A stretch of DNA of 64,000 nucleotides. Source: Flavobacteriaceae bacterium (GTDB lineage: Bacteria > Bacteroidota > Bacteroidia > Flavobacteriales > Weeksellaceae). Below the pieces are notes generated by a model that worked only from the letters and a program-made list of their open reading frames with translations, made no database searches and had not been told where the DNA came from. Positions 1-9,208 of the stretch are shown piece by piece. The stretch is taken from positions 62,001 through 126,000 of the forward strand of contig JAUNUH010000007.1 in assembly GCA_030538275.1 (NCBI GenBank), in the 5' to 3' direction. Positions within the stretch are counted from its first letter, which is position 1; each line of letters starts with the position of its first letter. Position numbers and translations under genes: made by a program.

Positions 1-801
1 ATGCATTACTTTCAAATCCGAGCTCATGCCAGCGTAGTTCATAAGTTTACAAATCTCTCGTTCATTTAATCCATTGCTGGTACAAATTACAGAGGATTTG
101 AATGAGGAATACTGCATTACGTTCATATCTACAGACAACAATTGCAAATCACGAATCAGAGGCTCGGCTTTCTTGAAGTCTTCTTGAAATTTACCTAATC
201 GCAAGTCCTCAAAATTCAATTGCTCCAATATATCATATTCTTCCTTGGCTACATAGGGCAATTGACTTCCTATACTTTTAAATTCTAATAGACGCTGATC
301 TTCGTCCAAAATCATTTTTGTAATATGATTTTCTGCGTTCAATCCTTCAAAAGCTGCGTCAATATCTATTTTGATGTCAATGCTCCCTACTCTCAACAAA
401 TCTTTTTGAATGGCCTTATACAGAATATAATGCAAAGCTTGCGTTCCGCCACATAACAATAATGTAGCCCCTTTAGAGTGAATTTTTCTGATTATTTGAT
501 GTAAGGCAAAACAAGAATCCTCGAAAGTGGCACCTCGGTAAATGGTTCCTAAATCATAAATTTTCTTATACCAATTGCTATGAGATAGATGATATAAATG
601 CCTTCTTACAGGATCCAGATCAAAATCTTCTTCTTCCAAATGGTTAAATTGCTGCAATTCGTTGGTTGCTATCAATACAATAGAATCCTCATCAATTTCT
701 TCGTCTGCCTCGAATCTTATTTTCCCGCCAATTTGAAAGCGTGAGTAATTTTCCATTCTTAAATCGATGGATACCGGAACCAAAAACTCTGAAAAGTCCA
801 T
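1..801 (-). CDS. Formimidoylglutamase / arginase-family protein (partial, C-terminus beyond window)
   Basis: I translated the minus strand from ATG at 801 and it stays open to the left edge, about 267 residues beginning MDFSEFLVPVSIDLRMENYS. The fold is the ureohydrolase (arginase/agmatinase/formimidoylglutamase) type: a central segment reads LLLCGGTQALHYILYKA where canonical enzymes have GGDHS, and SIDIKIDID where they have DAHxDxR. These manganese-ligand positions are therefore non-canonical, as is usual for the flavobacterial protein annotated formimidoylglutamase next to topA, so activity should not be assumed. Its ATG overlaps the topA stop by one base (TAATG), so the two are co-transcribed and probably translationally coupled. 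The C-terminal part is missing only because the window ends. Confidence 0.72.
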   Translation of the reverse strand, partial: MDFSEFLVPVSIDLRMENYSRFQIGGKIRFEADEEIDEDSIVLIATNELQQFNHLEEEDFDLDPVRRHLYHLSHSNWYKKIYDLGTIYRGATFEDSCFALHQIIRKIHSKGATLLLCGGTQALHYILYKAIQKDLLRVGSIDIKIDIDAAFEGLNAENHITKMILDEDQRLLEFKSIGSQLPYVAKEEYDILEQLNFEDLRLGKFQEDFKKAEPLIRDLQLLSVDMNVMQYSSFKSSVICTSNGLNEREICKLMNYAGMSSDLKVMH

Positions 802-3326
802 TATTTTTTAGCTGTCTTTTTGGGCTGATTGGTTTTTGCCGTTGATTTCTTTTTAGTTGAAGTTGCAGGCTTTTTCGCCTTGGTTTCAATGATTTTCTGC
901 GCTTCGGCTGCTGTCATTTTTGACACATCAGAATCCTTGGAAATCTCTACTTTTATTTTGCCTTGAATTACATTAAACCTTCCCCATCTTGCCTTTTCGA
1001 CGCGGATTCCTTCTTTGTCAAAAACCTTTACGACCTTTTCTTTTTCTTTTCTTTTCTTGTCTTCGATAAGTTCTTTGACATCGGCTTGAGTCAAATGGTC
1101 AAAATCATATTTTTTCCCAACGTTTATAAAGACGTCATTCCATTTGATAAAAGGCCCAAAACGACCTTTGCCTTTGGTAACGGGCGCATCCTCATATATT
1201 GCGATAGGTGCATCTGCTTTTTGGCGTTCTTGAATCAGCTCAACAGCTCTTTCCATGGTAACCTCATGCGGATCTTCTCCTTTTGCCAGAGAGATAAAAC
1301 TGTCTCCGAATCGTACATACGGACCATATCTTCCCACACTTACAGCTATTTCTTTCTCTTCAAATTCACCAAGAACCTTGGGTAGCTCAAACAGTTTCAT
1401 TGCCTCTTCAAATTCGATGGTAAGAATATTTTGGTTGGGATTGAGTCCTGCAAATCTTGGCTTTTCTTCATCATCGGCTTCACCAATTTGAATCATAGGT
1501 CCGTAGCGTCCAATTCGAGCATATACATTTTTACCTGATTTGGGATCTACTCCCAATATTCTTTCTCCCGTAGCACGTTCTGCATGTTCTTCTACTTCTT
1601 CTACATTTTTTCTAAAAGGAAAATAAAAATTCTCCAATACTTTATACCAATCTTTTTTACCTTCTGCTATTTCGTCAAAATCCTCTTCTACATTGGCGGT
1701 GAACTGATAATCCATTATGTTTTTGAAATAATCTACGAGGAAATCATTTACCACGATTCCTACATCTGTAGGTCTCAATTTTTTCTTATCAGCTCCAAAG
1801 GTTTCTACTTCTTTACGCTGCTCTACTTGGCCGTTTTTCAACTCTAGAACACGAATTTCTCGTTGTTCACCTGGCAAATTAATAATTTCTACGTACTCTC
1901 TACGCTGTATGGTAGAAATTGTAGGTGCATAGGTAGAAGGTCTTCCAATTCCTAATTCTTCTAATTTTTGCACCAGTGCTGCCTCTGTATATCGAGGGGC
2001 ATGTCGCGTAAATTTTTCTGTTCCTTTAATGTTTTCTGCCTCCAATGCGTCATTGGCTTGAACTTTTGGTAAGAGGGATAAATCTTTTTCAAGGTTTTCT
2101 TCGTCATCATTACCCTCTTGATAAACTTTCAAAAAGCCATCAAACAATATGACTTCGCCTTTTGCTTTATACAAATGGACATTGTCTTTGTTATTTTCAA
2201 CGGTTATGGTTGTTCTTTCCAATTGTGCTTCTGCCATTTGACTTGCCAGGGTTCTTTTCCAAATGAGATCATACAATCTTTTCATGCTATAATCTCCATT
2301 AAATTCCTGCAAACTCAGATTTGTAGGTCGAATAGCTTCGTGCGCCTCTTGTGCACCTTTAGATTTTGTAGTGAATTGCCTGGTTTTGGCATATTTTTCA
2401 CCATAATTTTCTTTAATTACGTTATTCGCTGCGGCTAGAGCCTCATTTGATAGGAATACGCTATCTGTTCTCATATAGGTTATGAGTCCTTGTTCGTATA
2501 GTTGTTGGGCAACACGCATGGTACGTGCCACAGGAAAGCCTAATTTGCGTGATGCCTCTTGTTGTAGCGTAGATGTAGTAAATGGTGCTGCTGGACTTCT
2601 TTTTCCGGGTTTTGTTTCAACATTGGCAACTTTGAATTCTGCCGTTGCCATGAGAGAAAGATGATTGATAGCTTCTTCCAGATTTTTGAATTCGTGTGAT
2701 AATACTGCTTCAAAAGATTTTTTTTCTTGCGTTTTGAAAACGGCAACGAATCTGAAGCTATTTTCGGGAATGAATTCTAGAATTTCTTTTTCTCTTTCAA
2801 CCAATAATCTTACTGCTACAGATTGCACTCTTCCTGCAGAAAGTCCAGGCTTTACTTTTTTCCAAAGGATTGGAGACATTTCAAAGCCCACTAAACGGTC
2901 TAGAATACGTCTTGCCTGTTGTGCATTCACCAAGTCCTGGTCTATATCACGTGGATTTTTCACGGCATTGAGTATGGCCTTTTGGGTAATTTCATTGAAA
3001 ACAATTCTTCTGGTATTTTCTTTTTTCAGATTTAGCGTATTGAATAAATGCCAGGCGATGGCCTCCCCTTCTCTATCCTCATCAGATGCCAGCCATACGG
3101 TTTCGGCTTTAGAAGACAAATCTTTTAATTTTTTTACAACTTCTTTTTTATCTGCTGAAACCTCATATTTAGGTTTGAAATTATCCTCGATATCAATCCC
3201 CATATTTTTCTTGGGTAAATCGACTATATGGCCAAAACTTGATTCTACTTTGAAATCATTTCCTAAATATTTTTGAATGGTTTTTGCTTTGGCCGGCGAT
3301 TCTACTATAACAAGATTTTTAGACAT
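801..3326 (-). CDS. topA: DNA topoisomerase I (type IA)
   Basis: 841-residue type IA topoisomerase that relaxes negative supercoils through a 5'-phosphotyrosine intermediate. The N-terminus is a TOPRIM domain (VIVESPAKAKTIQKYLG, then the acidic DEDREGEAIAWH around residue 80). The catalytic tyrosine lies in GLITYMRTDS near residue 285, and GRVQSVAVRL lies just before it. Instead of zinc-finger cysteines, the C-terminal third has several topoisomerase C-terminal repeats (GRYGPMIQIG, GRYGPYVRFG, GRFGPFIKW and relatives), then a lysine-rich tail ending near KKTAKK, as in other Bacteroidetes enzymes. A TACTTTTG -7 box lies at 3347-3354 on the minus strand, 21 bases before the ATG. It is divergent from the cation transporter and is followed by the arginase-family gene. 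Confidence 0.97.
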   Translation of the reverse strand: MSKNLVIVESPAKAKTIQKYLGNDFKVESSFGHIVDLPKKNMGIDIEDNFKPKYEVSADKKEVVKKLKDLSSKAETVWLASDEDREGEAIAWHLFNTLNLKKENTRRIVFNEITQKAILNAVKNPRDIDQDLVNAQQARRILDRLVGFEMSPILWKKVKPGLSAGRVQSVAVRLLVEREKEILEFIPENSFRFVAVFKTQEKKSFEAVLSHEFKNLEEAINHLSLMATAEFKVANVETKPGKRSPAAPFTTSTLQQEASRKLGFPVARTMRVAQQLYEQGLITYMRTDSVFLSNEALAAANNVIKENYGEKYAKTRQFTTKSKGAQEAHEAIRPTNLSLQEFNGDYSMKRLYDLIWKRTLASQMAEAQLERTTITVENNKDNVHLYKAKGEVILFDGFLKVYQEGNDDEENLEKDLSLLPKVQANDALEAENIKGTEKFTRHAPRYTEAALVQKLEELGIGRPSTYAPTISTIQRREYVEIINLPGEQREIRVLELKNGQVEQRKEVETFGADKKKLRPTDVGIVVNDFLVDYFKNIMDYQFTANVEEDFDEIAEGKKDWYKVLENFYFPFRKNVEEVEEHAERATGERILGVDPKSGKNVYARIGRYGPMIQIGEADDEEKPRFAGLNPNQNILTIEFEEAMKLFELPKVLGEFEEKEIAVSVGRYGPYVRFGDSFISLAKGEDPHEVTMERAVELIQERQKADAPIAIYEDAPVTKGKGRFGPFIKWNDVFINVGKKYDFDHLTQADVKELIEDKKRKEKEKVVKVFDKEGIRVEKARWGRFNVIQGKIKVEISKDSDVSKMTAAEAQKIIETKAKKPATSTKKKSTAKTNQPKKTAKK

Positions 3327-3346
3327 AAAAAAAGACTATTGGGCTG

Positions 3347-3354
3347 CAAAAGTA
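3347..3354 (-). promoter_or_regulatory. topA -7 promoter box
   Basis: TACTTTTG on the minus strand matches the Bacteroidetes sigma-A -7 consensus TAnnTTTG apart from one spacer base, about 20 bases before the topA ATG. No clear -33 TTTG was found at the best spacing, so this is a moderate call. Confidence 0.45.
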
Positions 3355-3491
3355 AATAAAATACTTGATTCAGATGGAATTTCCTACTCATGCATATATT
3401 TTAATTCCATGTTTTTTCTAAAAAATAGTCTAAATTTGGGTCTTAAATTTGCTGAAACTCGTTTTTTTAATTATACATATTATTATATTTT

Positions 3492-4373
3492 ATGAATGCA
3501 GCAAGCAAAGCCTTAAAAACCATCACCTTCAGCATTTTTGGTAATGTGGGTCTTGCTGTCATCAAAATAATAGCTGGAATTCTGGGAAATTCTTTTGCCT
3601 TAATAGCCGACGGAATTGAATCTGTAACTGATGTTTTTTCTTCGTTGATGGTCTGGCTGGGCATAAGATATGCCAATCGTCCGGCAGATGAAAATCATCC
3701 TTATGGTCATGGCAAAGCAGAGCCATTAATCACATTTGGCGTTGTGCTTTTACTTTTTGTTGCTGCATTGATTATAGGTCATCAAGCTATACAAAATATC
3801 AAAACACCGCATTCTGCTCCCAAGACGTTTACCTTGTATATTTTGGGTGGAATCATAATTATAAAGGAATATTTTTATCGTCGGGTATCCAAATCTGGCA
3901 AAGAAACGCATAGTACAGCCTTGGAAGCCGATGCCTGGCATCATAGATCTGACGCCATTACATCTTTGGCGGCATTTATCGGGATTTTGATTGCTGTAAT
4001 CATGGGAGAAGGATGGGAATCTGCCGATGATTGGGCTGCCATTGTGGCCAGCGGTTTTATTATGTTTAATGCTTATTTGATCTTCAGGCCTGCATTGGGT
4101 GAAATAATGGATGAACATGTGTATGATGATTTTATTGAAGAAATTGTGGCCGAAGCTAAAAAGGTAGAAGGTGTTGTGAATACAGAAAAATGTTTTGTAA
4201 GAAAACATGGTATGCAATATATCGTTGATTTGCATTTGATTGTTTCGGGAAAAATCACTGTACAAGAAGGTCATGATATTGCACATTCGGTAAAGGATCA
4301 TCTACTTTTACGTTTTCCAGAAATTCAAGATGTATTAATACATGTTGAGCCAGATATGTGTAGAATTAGATGA
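3492..4373 (+). CDS. Cation diffusion facilitator family transporter
   Basis: 293-residue inner-membrane metal/H+ antiporter of the CDF family (Zn, Fe, Mn or Cd efflux; the metal cannot be told from sequence). The N-terminal half holds the transmembrane bundle (hydrophobic stretches near residues 10-28, 80-100, 108-125, 150-170, 175-190). Family metal-site motifs are visible: ALIADGIESVTD in TM2 and ADAWHHRSDAITS in TM5 (HxxxD). The C-terminal 90 residues form the cytoplasmic ferredoxin-like regulatory domain, with histidines in VDLHLIVSG and HDIAHSVKDHL. It stands alone, divergent from topA, and is followed by a 458-base gap before dnaK. Confidence 0.93.
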   Translation: MNAASKALKTITFSIFGNVGLAVIKIIAGILGNSFALIADGIESVTDVFSSLMVWLGIRYANRPADENHPYGHGKAEPLITFGVVLLLFVAALIIGHQAIQNIKTPHSAPKTFTLYILGGIIIIKEYFYRRVSKSGKETHSTALEADAWHHRSDAITSLAAFIGILIAVIMGEGWESADDWAAIVASGFIMFNAYLIFRPALGEIMDEHVYDDFIEEIVAEAKKVEGVVNTEKCFVRKHGMQYIVDLHLIVSGKITVQEGHDIAHSVKDHLLLRFPEIQDVLIHVEPDMCRIR

Positions 4374-4553
4374 TGTATTATTTATTTTTATTCTGAATGG
4401 TTCGAAATTTAGTTTTGGCTCAATTAAGTCTGAATTTGAATTGAATACGGAGTAGAAAATTACAGTTTTTTATTAAGCTTAAATTTTTTTGGTGGTAGGA
4501 TTTTGAAATAAAATTAATACTTGTCAGTGCGATCGCGACCCCGATAGAAACGG

Positions 4554-4655
4554 CATCTCGACACCTGTATGCGCAAAGAAAATGCGGTGTACAGGATTGG
4601 AATGGAATGGAAATCATGTACACCGACATTTTCTAAGCATACAGGTGTTGAGATA
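4554..4655. repeat. Large imperfect inverted repeat upstream of dnaK
   Basis: Two arms of about 39 bases (4554-4593 and 4617-4655) are near-perfect reverse complements, sharing the core CACCTGTATGC and its complement GCATACAGGTG. They are separated by about 23 bases containing a GGAATGGAATGG run. The pair would fold as a long RNA hairpin or mark a small MITE-like insert. It lies in the 458-base gap between the cation transporter and dnaK, which otherwise shows no gene. A short stretch just before it (ACCCCGATAGAAACGG) resembles the dispersed repeats at 12.04, 38.44 and 42.5 kb. Confidence 0.7.
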
Positions 4656-4831
4656 TAGTGTATAGCGGGATAAGTCGCCCAAAAAAAATGCTATTTCTAT
4701 AATTTGTTGAAGTGAATTGGTGTGAGAATTGCCAAAATGGCAGAATTTATATGACAAAAGCTGATTTTGGATGAATGGTATAAACTTTGACTTTGAAGAG
4801 GCAAAATAATTAAAACATAAAAAATCAAAAT

Positions 4832-6742
4832 ATGAGCAAAATAATTGGTATTGACTTAGGTACGACCAACTCTTGTGTTGCTGTGATGGAAGGGAATGAC
4901 CCAACAGTGATTCCTAATGCTGAGGGCAAGAGAACGACCCCTTCTGTAGTTGCTTTTGTAGAAAACGGCGAAAGAAAAGTAGGTGATCCTGCAAAACGAC
5001 AGGCTGTAACCAATCCAGAAAAAACCATTTTTTCTATTAAAAGATTTATGGGTGACACCTATTCACAAGCGGTGAAAGAGGCAGATCGTGTTCCCTACAA
5101 AATTGTAAAAGGTGCTGCTGATACGGTGCGTGTAAAAATTGATGACAGAGACTATACGCCACAGGAAATTTCTGCAATGATTTTGCAGAAAATGAAAAAA
5201 ACAGCAGAAGATTATTTAGGAACTACTATTGATCGAGCAGTGATTACGGTTCCGGCCTATTTCAACGACTCTCAACGTCAAGCTACCAAAGAAGCTGGTG
5301 AAATTGCAGGTTTGAAGGTAGAAAGAATTATAAACGAGCCTACAGCTGCGGCATTGGCTTATGGTCTGGATAAACAGCATGGTGATCATAAAATCGCAGT
5401 GTATGATTTGGGTGGAGGAACTTTTGACATTTCTATTCTTGAGCTAGGTGATGGTGTGTTTGAAGTGCTTTCTACCAACGGTGATACGCATTTGGGCGGT
5501 GATGATTTTGACAATAAAATCATAGACTGGTTGGCAGATGAGTTCAATGGTGAAGAGGGTGTTGATTTGCGTAAGGATCCTATTGCATTGCAGCGCTTGA
5601 AAGAAGCTGCAGAAAAAGCGAAAATTGAGCTATCGTCTTCTTCTCAGACCGAGATTAATTTACCTTATATTACCGCTACTGCTTCTGGTCCTAAACATAT
5701 GGTAAAAACTTTGACACGAGCCAAATTTGATCAAATGACAGAGGATTTGGTGAAGCGTTCTATGGAGCCATGTAGAAAAGCATTGAGCGACGCAGGTCTT
5801 TCTGCTTCGGATATAAATGAAGTAATTTTGGTGGGTGGATCTACACGTATTCCAAAAATTCAAGAAGAGGTTGAAAAATTCTTTGGTAAAAAACCATCTA
5901 AAGGAGTAAACCCAGACGAAGTTGTTGCCATTGGAGCAGCCATTCAAGGAGGTGTATTGACGGGAGATGTGAAAGATGTATTGCTACTAGACGTTACTCC
6001 GCTTTCACTGGGTATTGAAACGCTTGGTGGTGTTTTCACCAAATTGATTGATGCAAATACCACTATTCCGACCAAAAAATCTGAAACTTTTTCTACCGCA
6101 TCAGACAATCAACCTGCAGTAACGATACGTGTAGGACAAGGTGAGCGCTCTATGTTCAATGATAACAAAGAAATCGGTAGATTTGATTTGGTTGACATTC
6201 CGCCAGCGCCTAGAGGTATGCCTCAAATTGAAGTAACTTTTGATATCGATGCCAACGGAATCATGAACGTTTCTGCAAAAGATAAAGGAACAGGTAAAGA
6301 ACAATCGATTAAAATCGAGGCTTCGTCTGGATTGTCTGATGAGGAAATTAAAAGAATGCGCCGCGAAGCAGAAGAAAATGCCGCAAAAGATGCAGAAGCT
6401 AAAGAGAGAATTGATAAACTAAACGCGGCCGACAGTATGATTTTTCAAACGGAAAAACAATTGAAGGAATTTGGTGAGAAAATCAGTGTAGAAAAAAAGC
6501 AACCTATTGAAGATGCTTTGGGCGAATTAAAATCTGCTCATGAAGCTCAAGATATTACAGCTGTGGACTCTGCCATGGAAAAAATCAACCAAGCCTGGAA
6601 TGATGCTTCTCAAGAATTGTATTCTGCCATGAATGAAAGCACAACTGCTGACGGAAATGCACAAGCAGCCAATGAAGCAACAGGAGATGCCAATCAAGGT
6701 GGAGATAATGTAGAGGATGTTGATTTCGAAGAAGTGAAATAA
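4832..6742 (+). CDS. dnaK: Chaperone DnaK (Hsp70)
   Basis: 636-residue ATP-dependent chaperone of the cytosol. The nucleotide-binding domain begins [18 protein letters not shown] and carries the phosphate and adenosine motifs [16 protein letters not shown] and [14 protein letters not shown]. The interdomain linker is [19 protein letters not shown], followed by the substrate-binding beta domain and helical lid. The C-terminus ends in an acidic EDVDFEEVK motif typical of DnaK. Length is standard. No dnaJ or grpE adjoins it here, so it is a single-gene unit ending in a strong terminator. Confidence 0.98.
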   Translation: MSKIIGIDLGTTNSCVAVMEGNDPTVIPNAEGKRTTPSVVAFVENGERKVGDPAKRQAVTNPEKTIFSIKRFMGDTYSQAVKEADRVPYKIVKGAADTVRVKIDDRDYTPQEISAMILQKMKKTAEDYLGTTIDRAVITVPAYFNDSQRQATKEAGEIAGLKVERIINEPTAAALAYGLDKQHGDHKIAVYDLGGGTFDISILELGDGVFEVLSTNGDTHLGGDDFDNKIIDWLADEFNGEEGVDLRKDPIALQRLKEAAEKAKIELSSSSQTEINLPYITATASGPKHMVKTLTRAKFDQMTEDLVKRSMEPCRKALSDAGLSASDINEVILVGGSTRIPKIQEEVEKFFGKKPSKGVNPDEVVAIGAAIQGGVLTGDVKDVLLLDVTPLSLGIETLGGVFTKLIDANTTIPTKKSETFSTASDNQPAVTIRVGQGERSMFNDNKEIGRFDLVDIPPAPRGMPQIEVTFDIDANGIMNVSAKDKGTGKEQSIKIEASSGLSDEEIKRMRREAEENAAKDAEAKERIDKLNAADSMIFQTEKQLKEFGEKISVEKKQPIEDALGELKSAHEAQDITAVDSAMEKINQAWNDASQELYSAMNESTTADGNAQAANEATGDANQGGDNVEDVDFEEVK

Positions 6743-6773
6743 GATCGATTAACATCAGACAAAAATTATTATC

Positions 6774-6816
6774 AAATCGCTGTAAATGTAGTGTTTACAG
6801 CGATTTTTATTTTATT
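6774..6816 (+). terminator. dnaK intrinsic terminator
   Basis: Perfect 13-bp stem AAATCGCTGTAAA (6774-6786) with TTTACAGCGATTT (6794-6806), a 7-base loop and a following T-rich run. It lies 31 bases after the dnaK stop. Confidence 0.9.
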
Positions 6817-6990
6817 TCATTCTTATTCTATCTTTCTCCTATAAGAAAATTTTCATCCCTAAAAAATTTAACTTGAAAAAACTACACAGGGAAAACCCTT
6901 AGAAGAAAAAACCACATTTACACTGAAACATTCCGTCGATTCCTAATCTAGTTTTGCTATAAAATTATTCACCCATTAAAATTATGAATT

Positions 6991-8217
6991 ATGATGAAAA
7001 TTTTGAAACAAACCAAAAGAATTGCTACGGTTGTGATTACGGGATTATTACTATTCTCCTGTGATAGTGATGACGCCCAAGAAACCTTTAATTTAGATAA
7101 TTTACAAGGCAAATGGTACAGGGCCAATAGCAACAACCCCAATGCAGACGGAATGGAATTAACTGTTGCGGGAAATAAAGCAATTGTTACAAATCCCGCT
7201 AATTCGGCCTTTCCAATGAATACCATTAAATGGAAAGACATTATAGCCATTGCCCAAAATAAATTTGAATACAATGATTTGAATTCTGATGGGGCATATT
7301 ATGATGCCATGATGGAATTGGGCACAGACGATACTTTGCGTATTTCTATAGGTTATGGAGGCTTAGGGAATCATCAAAAATGGGTGCGAACATTCACAGC
7401 GCCAGAACTAAACGAGTGCACGCCATACGATCCAGAATCGGGTGCTATTGTAATCTCTGATACTTGGTCAGAGCCTAATGAAGTAGATTTTTATCCAGGA
7501 TTCCTACCCGCCATGAGCGATCGTGCCGGTGGGTATTTCATTGTGACTTTATCAAGTTCTGGTTCCTTGCCTTGGATAGATATTAGAAGTCCAGGTACAG
7601 AGATTCCCATTATTAACGGCGCCGGACCATCAGATGAGACTGTAGTTAAAGTAGCTATATCAGCTCAACCAGGCCTGAGTTATGACGTGTTTGTAAAACC
7701 CTTCATTAACGGAGAAAATTTCCCTGAAACTTACACCCTTAGTTGGGAGTATCACGGCATTATGGATTGCTATGAGGCAAACGACACATTCGATCAAGCT
7801 AAATTCATCCCAAAGAATCAGAGTATTGAAGCCATGGCAAATCGAAACAATGAAGGAAGTATAAGTACGCAAGAAAAGTTTAAAGATTTTTATAAAGTTA
7901 TTTTAACAGAACCTGCAAAAATTCAAGTTGAATTAGAAGAAAGTCCATCTGATAATTTTGTAGAACTCAAAATCTACAATCATAATCAAACTCATTTGCC
8001 ATCAAACATTAGCCCGATTAATGGAAATGCCCAAACAGCTGAAGTAGGTTCATTGTACAAAATATCATCTCAGTCGGTTTTAGACCCAGGGATTTATTAT
8101 ATAGAAGCTTATGGATACTGGTCTGCAAATATGACGGCTGTAAAACTTAGCGACGGCTATTCTTTATTAGATACCTGGTTGACTCCTTATAAATTAAAAG
8201 TAACAACGCTTCAGTAA
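6991..8217 (+). CDS. Hypothetical lipoprotein with lipocalin-like and pre-peptidase-like domains
   Basis: 408 residues with a lipoprotein signal (hydrophobic VVITGLLLFSC, Cys near residue 24, then acidic DSDDAQ). It is therefore predicted to be lipidated and may be surface exposed. After the anchor, LQGKWYRAN and the following 90 residues resemble a lipocalin-like fold. The second half has two beta-rich segments: a PPC-like repeat with CYEANDTFDQAKFI and DFYKVILTEP, and an earlier SGAIVISDTWSEPNEVDFYPG region. No catalytic motif is visible. It stands alone between the dnaK terminator and its own strong terminator. The function is not recognisable. Two adjacent ATG codons (6991, 6994) are possible starts. 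Confidence 0.75.
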   Translation: MMKILKQTKRIATVVITGLLLFSCDSDDAQETFNLDNLQGKWYRANSNNPNADGMELTVAGNKAIVTNPANSAFPMNTIKWKDIIAIAQNKFEYNDLNSDGAYYDAMMELGTDDTLRISIGYGGLGNHQKWVRTFTAPELNECTPYDPESGAIVISDTWSEPNEVDFYPGFLPAMSDRAGGYFIVTLSSSGSLPWIDIRSPGTEIPIINGAGPSDETVVKVAISAQPGLSYDVFVKPFINGENFPETYTLSWEYHGIMDCYEANDTFDQAKFIPKNQSIEAMANRNNEGSISTQEKFKDFYKVILTEPAKIQVELEESPSDNFVELKIYNHNQTHLPSNISPINGNAQTAEVGSLYKISSQSVLDPGIYYIEAYGYWSANMTAVKLSDGYSLLDTWLTPYKLKVTTLQ

Positions 8218-8233
8218 TCTATGCAGGTTAATC

Positions 8234-8276
8234 ACAAACAGTCTTTGATTTTTTTTTAAAGACTGTTTGTTTAAAT
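8234..8276. terminator. Intrinsic terminator after the lipoprotein gene
   Basis: 13-bp perfect stem ACAAACAGTCTTT (8234-8246) / AAAGACTGTTTGT (8258-8270) with an A/T-rich loop, 17 bases after the stop. The rest of the gap to 8567 is A/T-rich and shows no supportable gene. Confidence 0.85.
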
Positions 8277-8567
8277 TTTGTTGTCTGGTTCGTAAGCATA
8301 TTAAAATGTAAATAAATTTGAAACAAGAAATTCATGACTATATAGCTGCAGAGCCAATTTAAAAGGAAAATGATTACGGAATAATTATAGAAAGTTTACC
8401 TTCAATAGAAAGAAAATAGGTGATGCAGAATCATCAAGCAAAACTAACATCAAAATCCATCAATTACTTTTTTTGGAAAATACAATGTGTAAAGATTAAA
8501 AAGGAGAATCGGATTTTATCAAAAAATATGATTAATTTTAGAATCTACTTGATTTTAAAGTTAAATA

Positions 8568-9191
8568 ATGATAAAAGTATTACTCGCAGACGATCACTTT
8601 TTGGTTTTGGAAGGATTAGAAGTATTATTATCTACTTTTGACTTTGTAGAAAGTTCCAAAAGTGCTTTGAATTATATAGAATTAAATAAATATCTGAACT
8701 CAGAACAATTTGATATTCTATTATTAGACATACATTTCGGCAACCACGACGGAAGAGAAATTATAAATGAAATAAAACACACAGCACCCGAAATGAAAAT
8801 CATTGCACTGACCAGTCATTCAGACGCTACAACCATAAAATCAACCATAAATGCTGGTTTTGATGGATATTTATTAAAAATTGACAACCGTGAAGAAATT
8901 GAAAAAGCATTAATAGCGGTAACCAAAGGCGAACAATACTTTAGCTCAAAAACGCAAAATGCATTCTTTGAAATGAAGGTAACAAGAAATAAAACTCAAT
9001 TAAGCGCACGGGAAAAGGAAATCCTGCAATTGATTGTATATGAAAAAACAACCAAAGAAATTGCCGATCGACTTTTTCTATCTGAGAAAACGGTAGAAGC
9101 ACACCGTAGTAACATTATGCTAAAACTTGAAGTGAAAAACATGGCTGGAATGGTAAAAAAAGCCATTATGCTAGGACTTGTAAATGCTTAA
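8568..9191 (+). CDS. LuxR/NarL-type response regulator
   Basis: 207-residue two-component DNA-binding regulator. The receiver domain has acidic residues LLADDHF near the start, the phospho-acceptor Asp in DILLLDIHFG (about residue 54) and a conserved T/S-K pair (IALTSHSD, YLLKID). The C-terminal helix-turn-helix is LSAREKEILQLIVYEKTTKEIA followed by FLSEKTVEAHRSNIMLKL. It is 17 bases upstream of a histidine kinase gene in the same direction, so the pair forms a two-component system. The target is unknown; the kinase's TPR periplasmic domain suggests sensing of an extracytoplasmic or protein-protein signal. Confidence 0.93.
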   Translation: MIKVLLADDHFLVLEGLEVLLSTFDFVESSKSALNYIELNKYLNSEQFDILLLDIHFGNHDGREIINEIKHTAPEMKIIALTSHSDATTIKSTINAGFDGYLLKIDNREEIEKALIAVTKGEQYFSSKTQNAFFEMKVTRNKTQLSAREKEILQLIVYEKTTKEIADRLFLSEKTVEAHRSNIMLKLEVKNMAGMVKKAIMLGLVNA

Positions 9192-9208
9192 AAATAGTAA
9201 CCTGAAAT

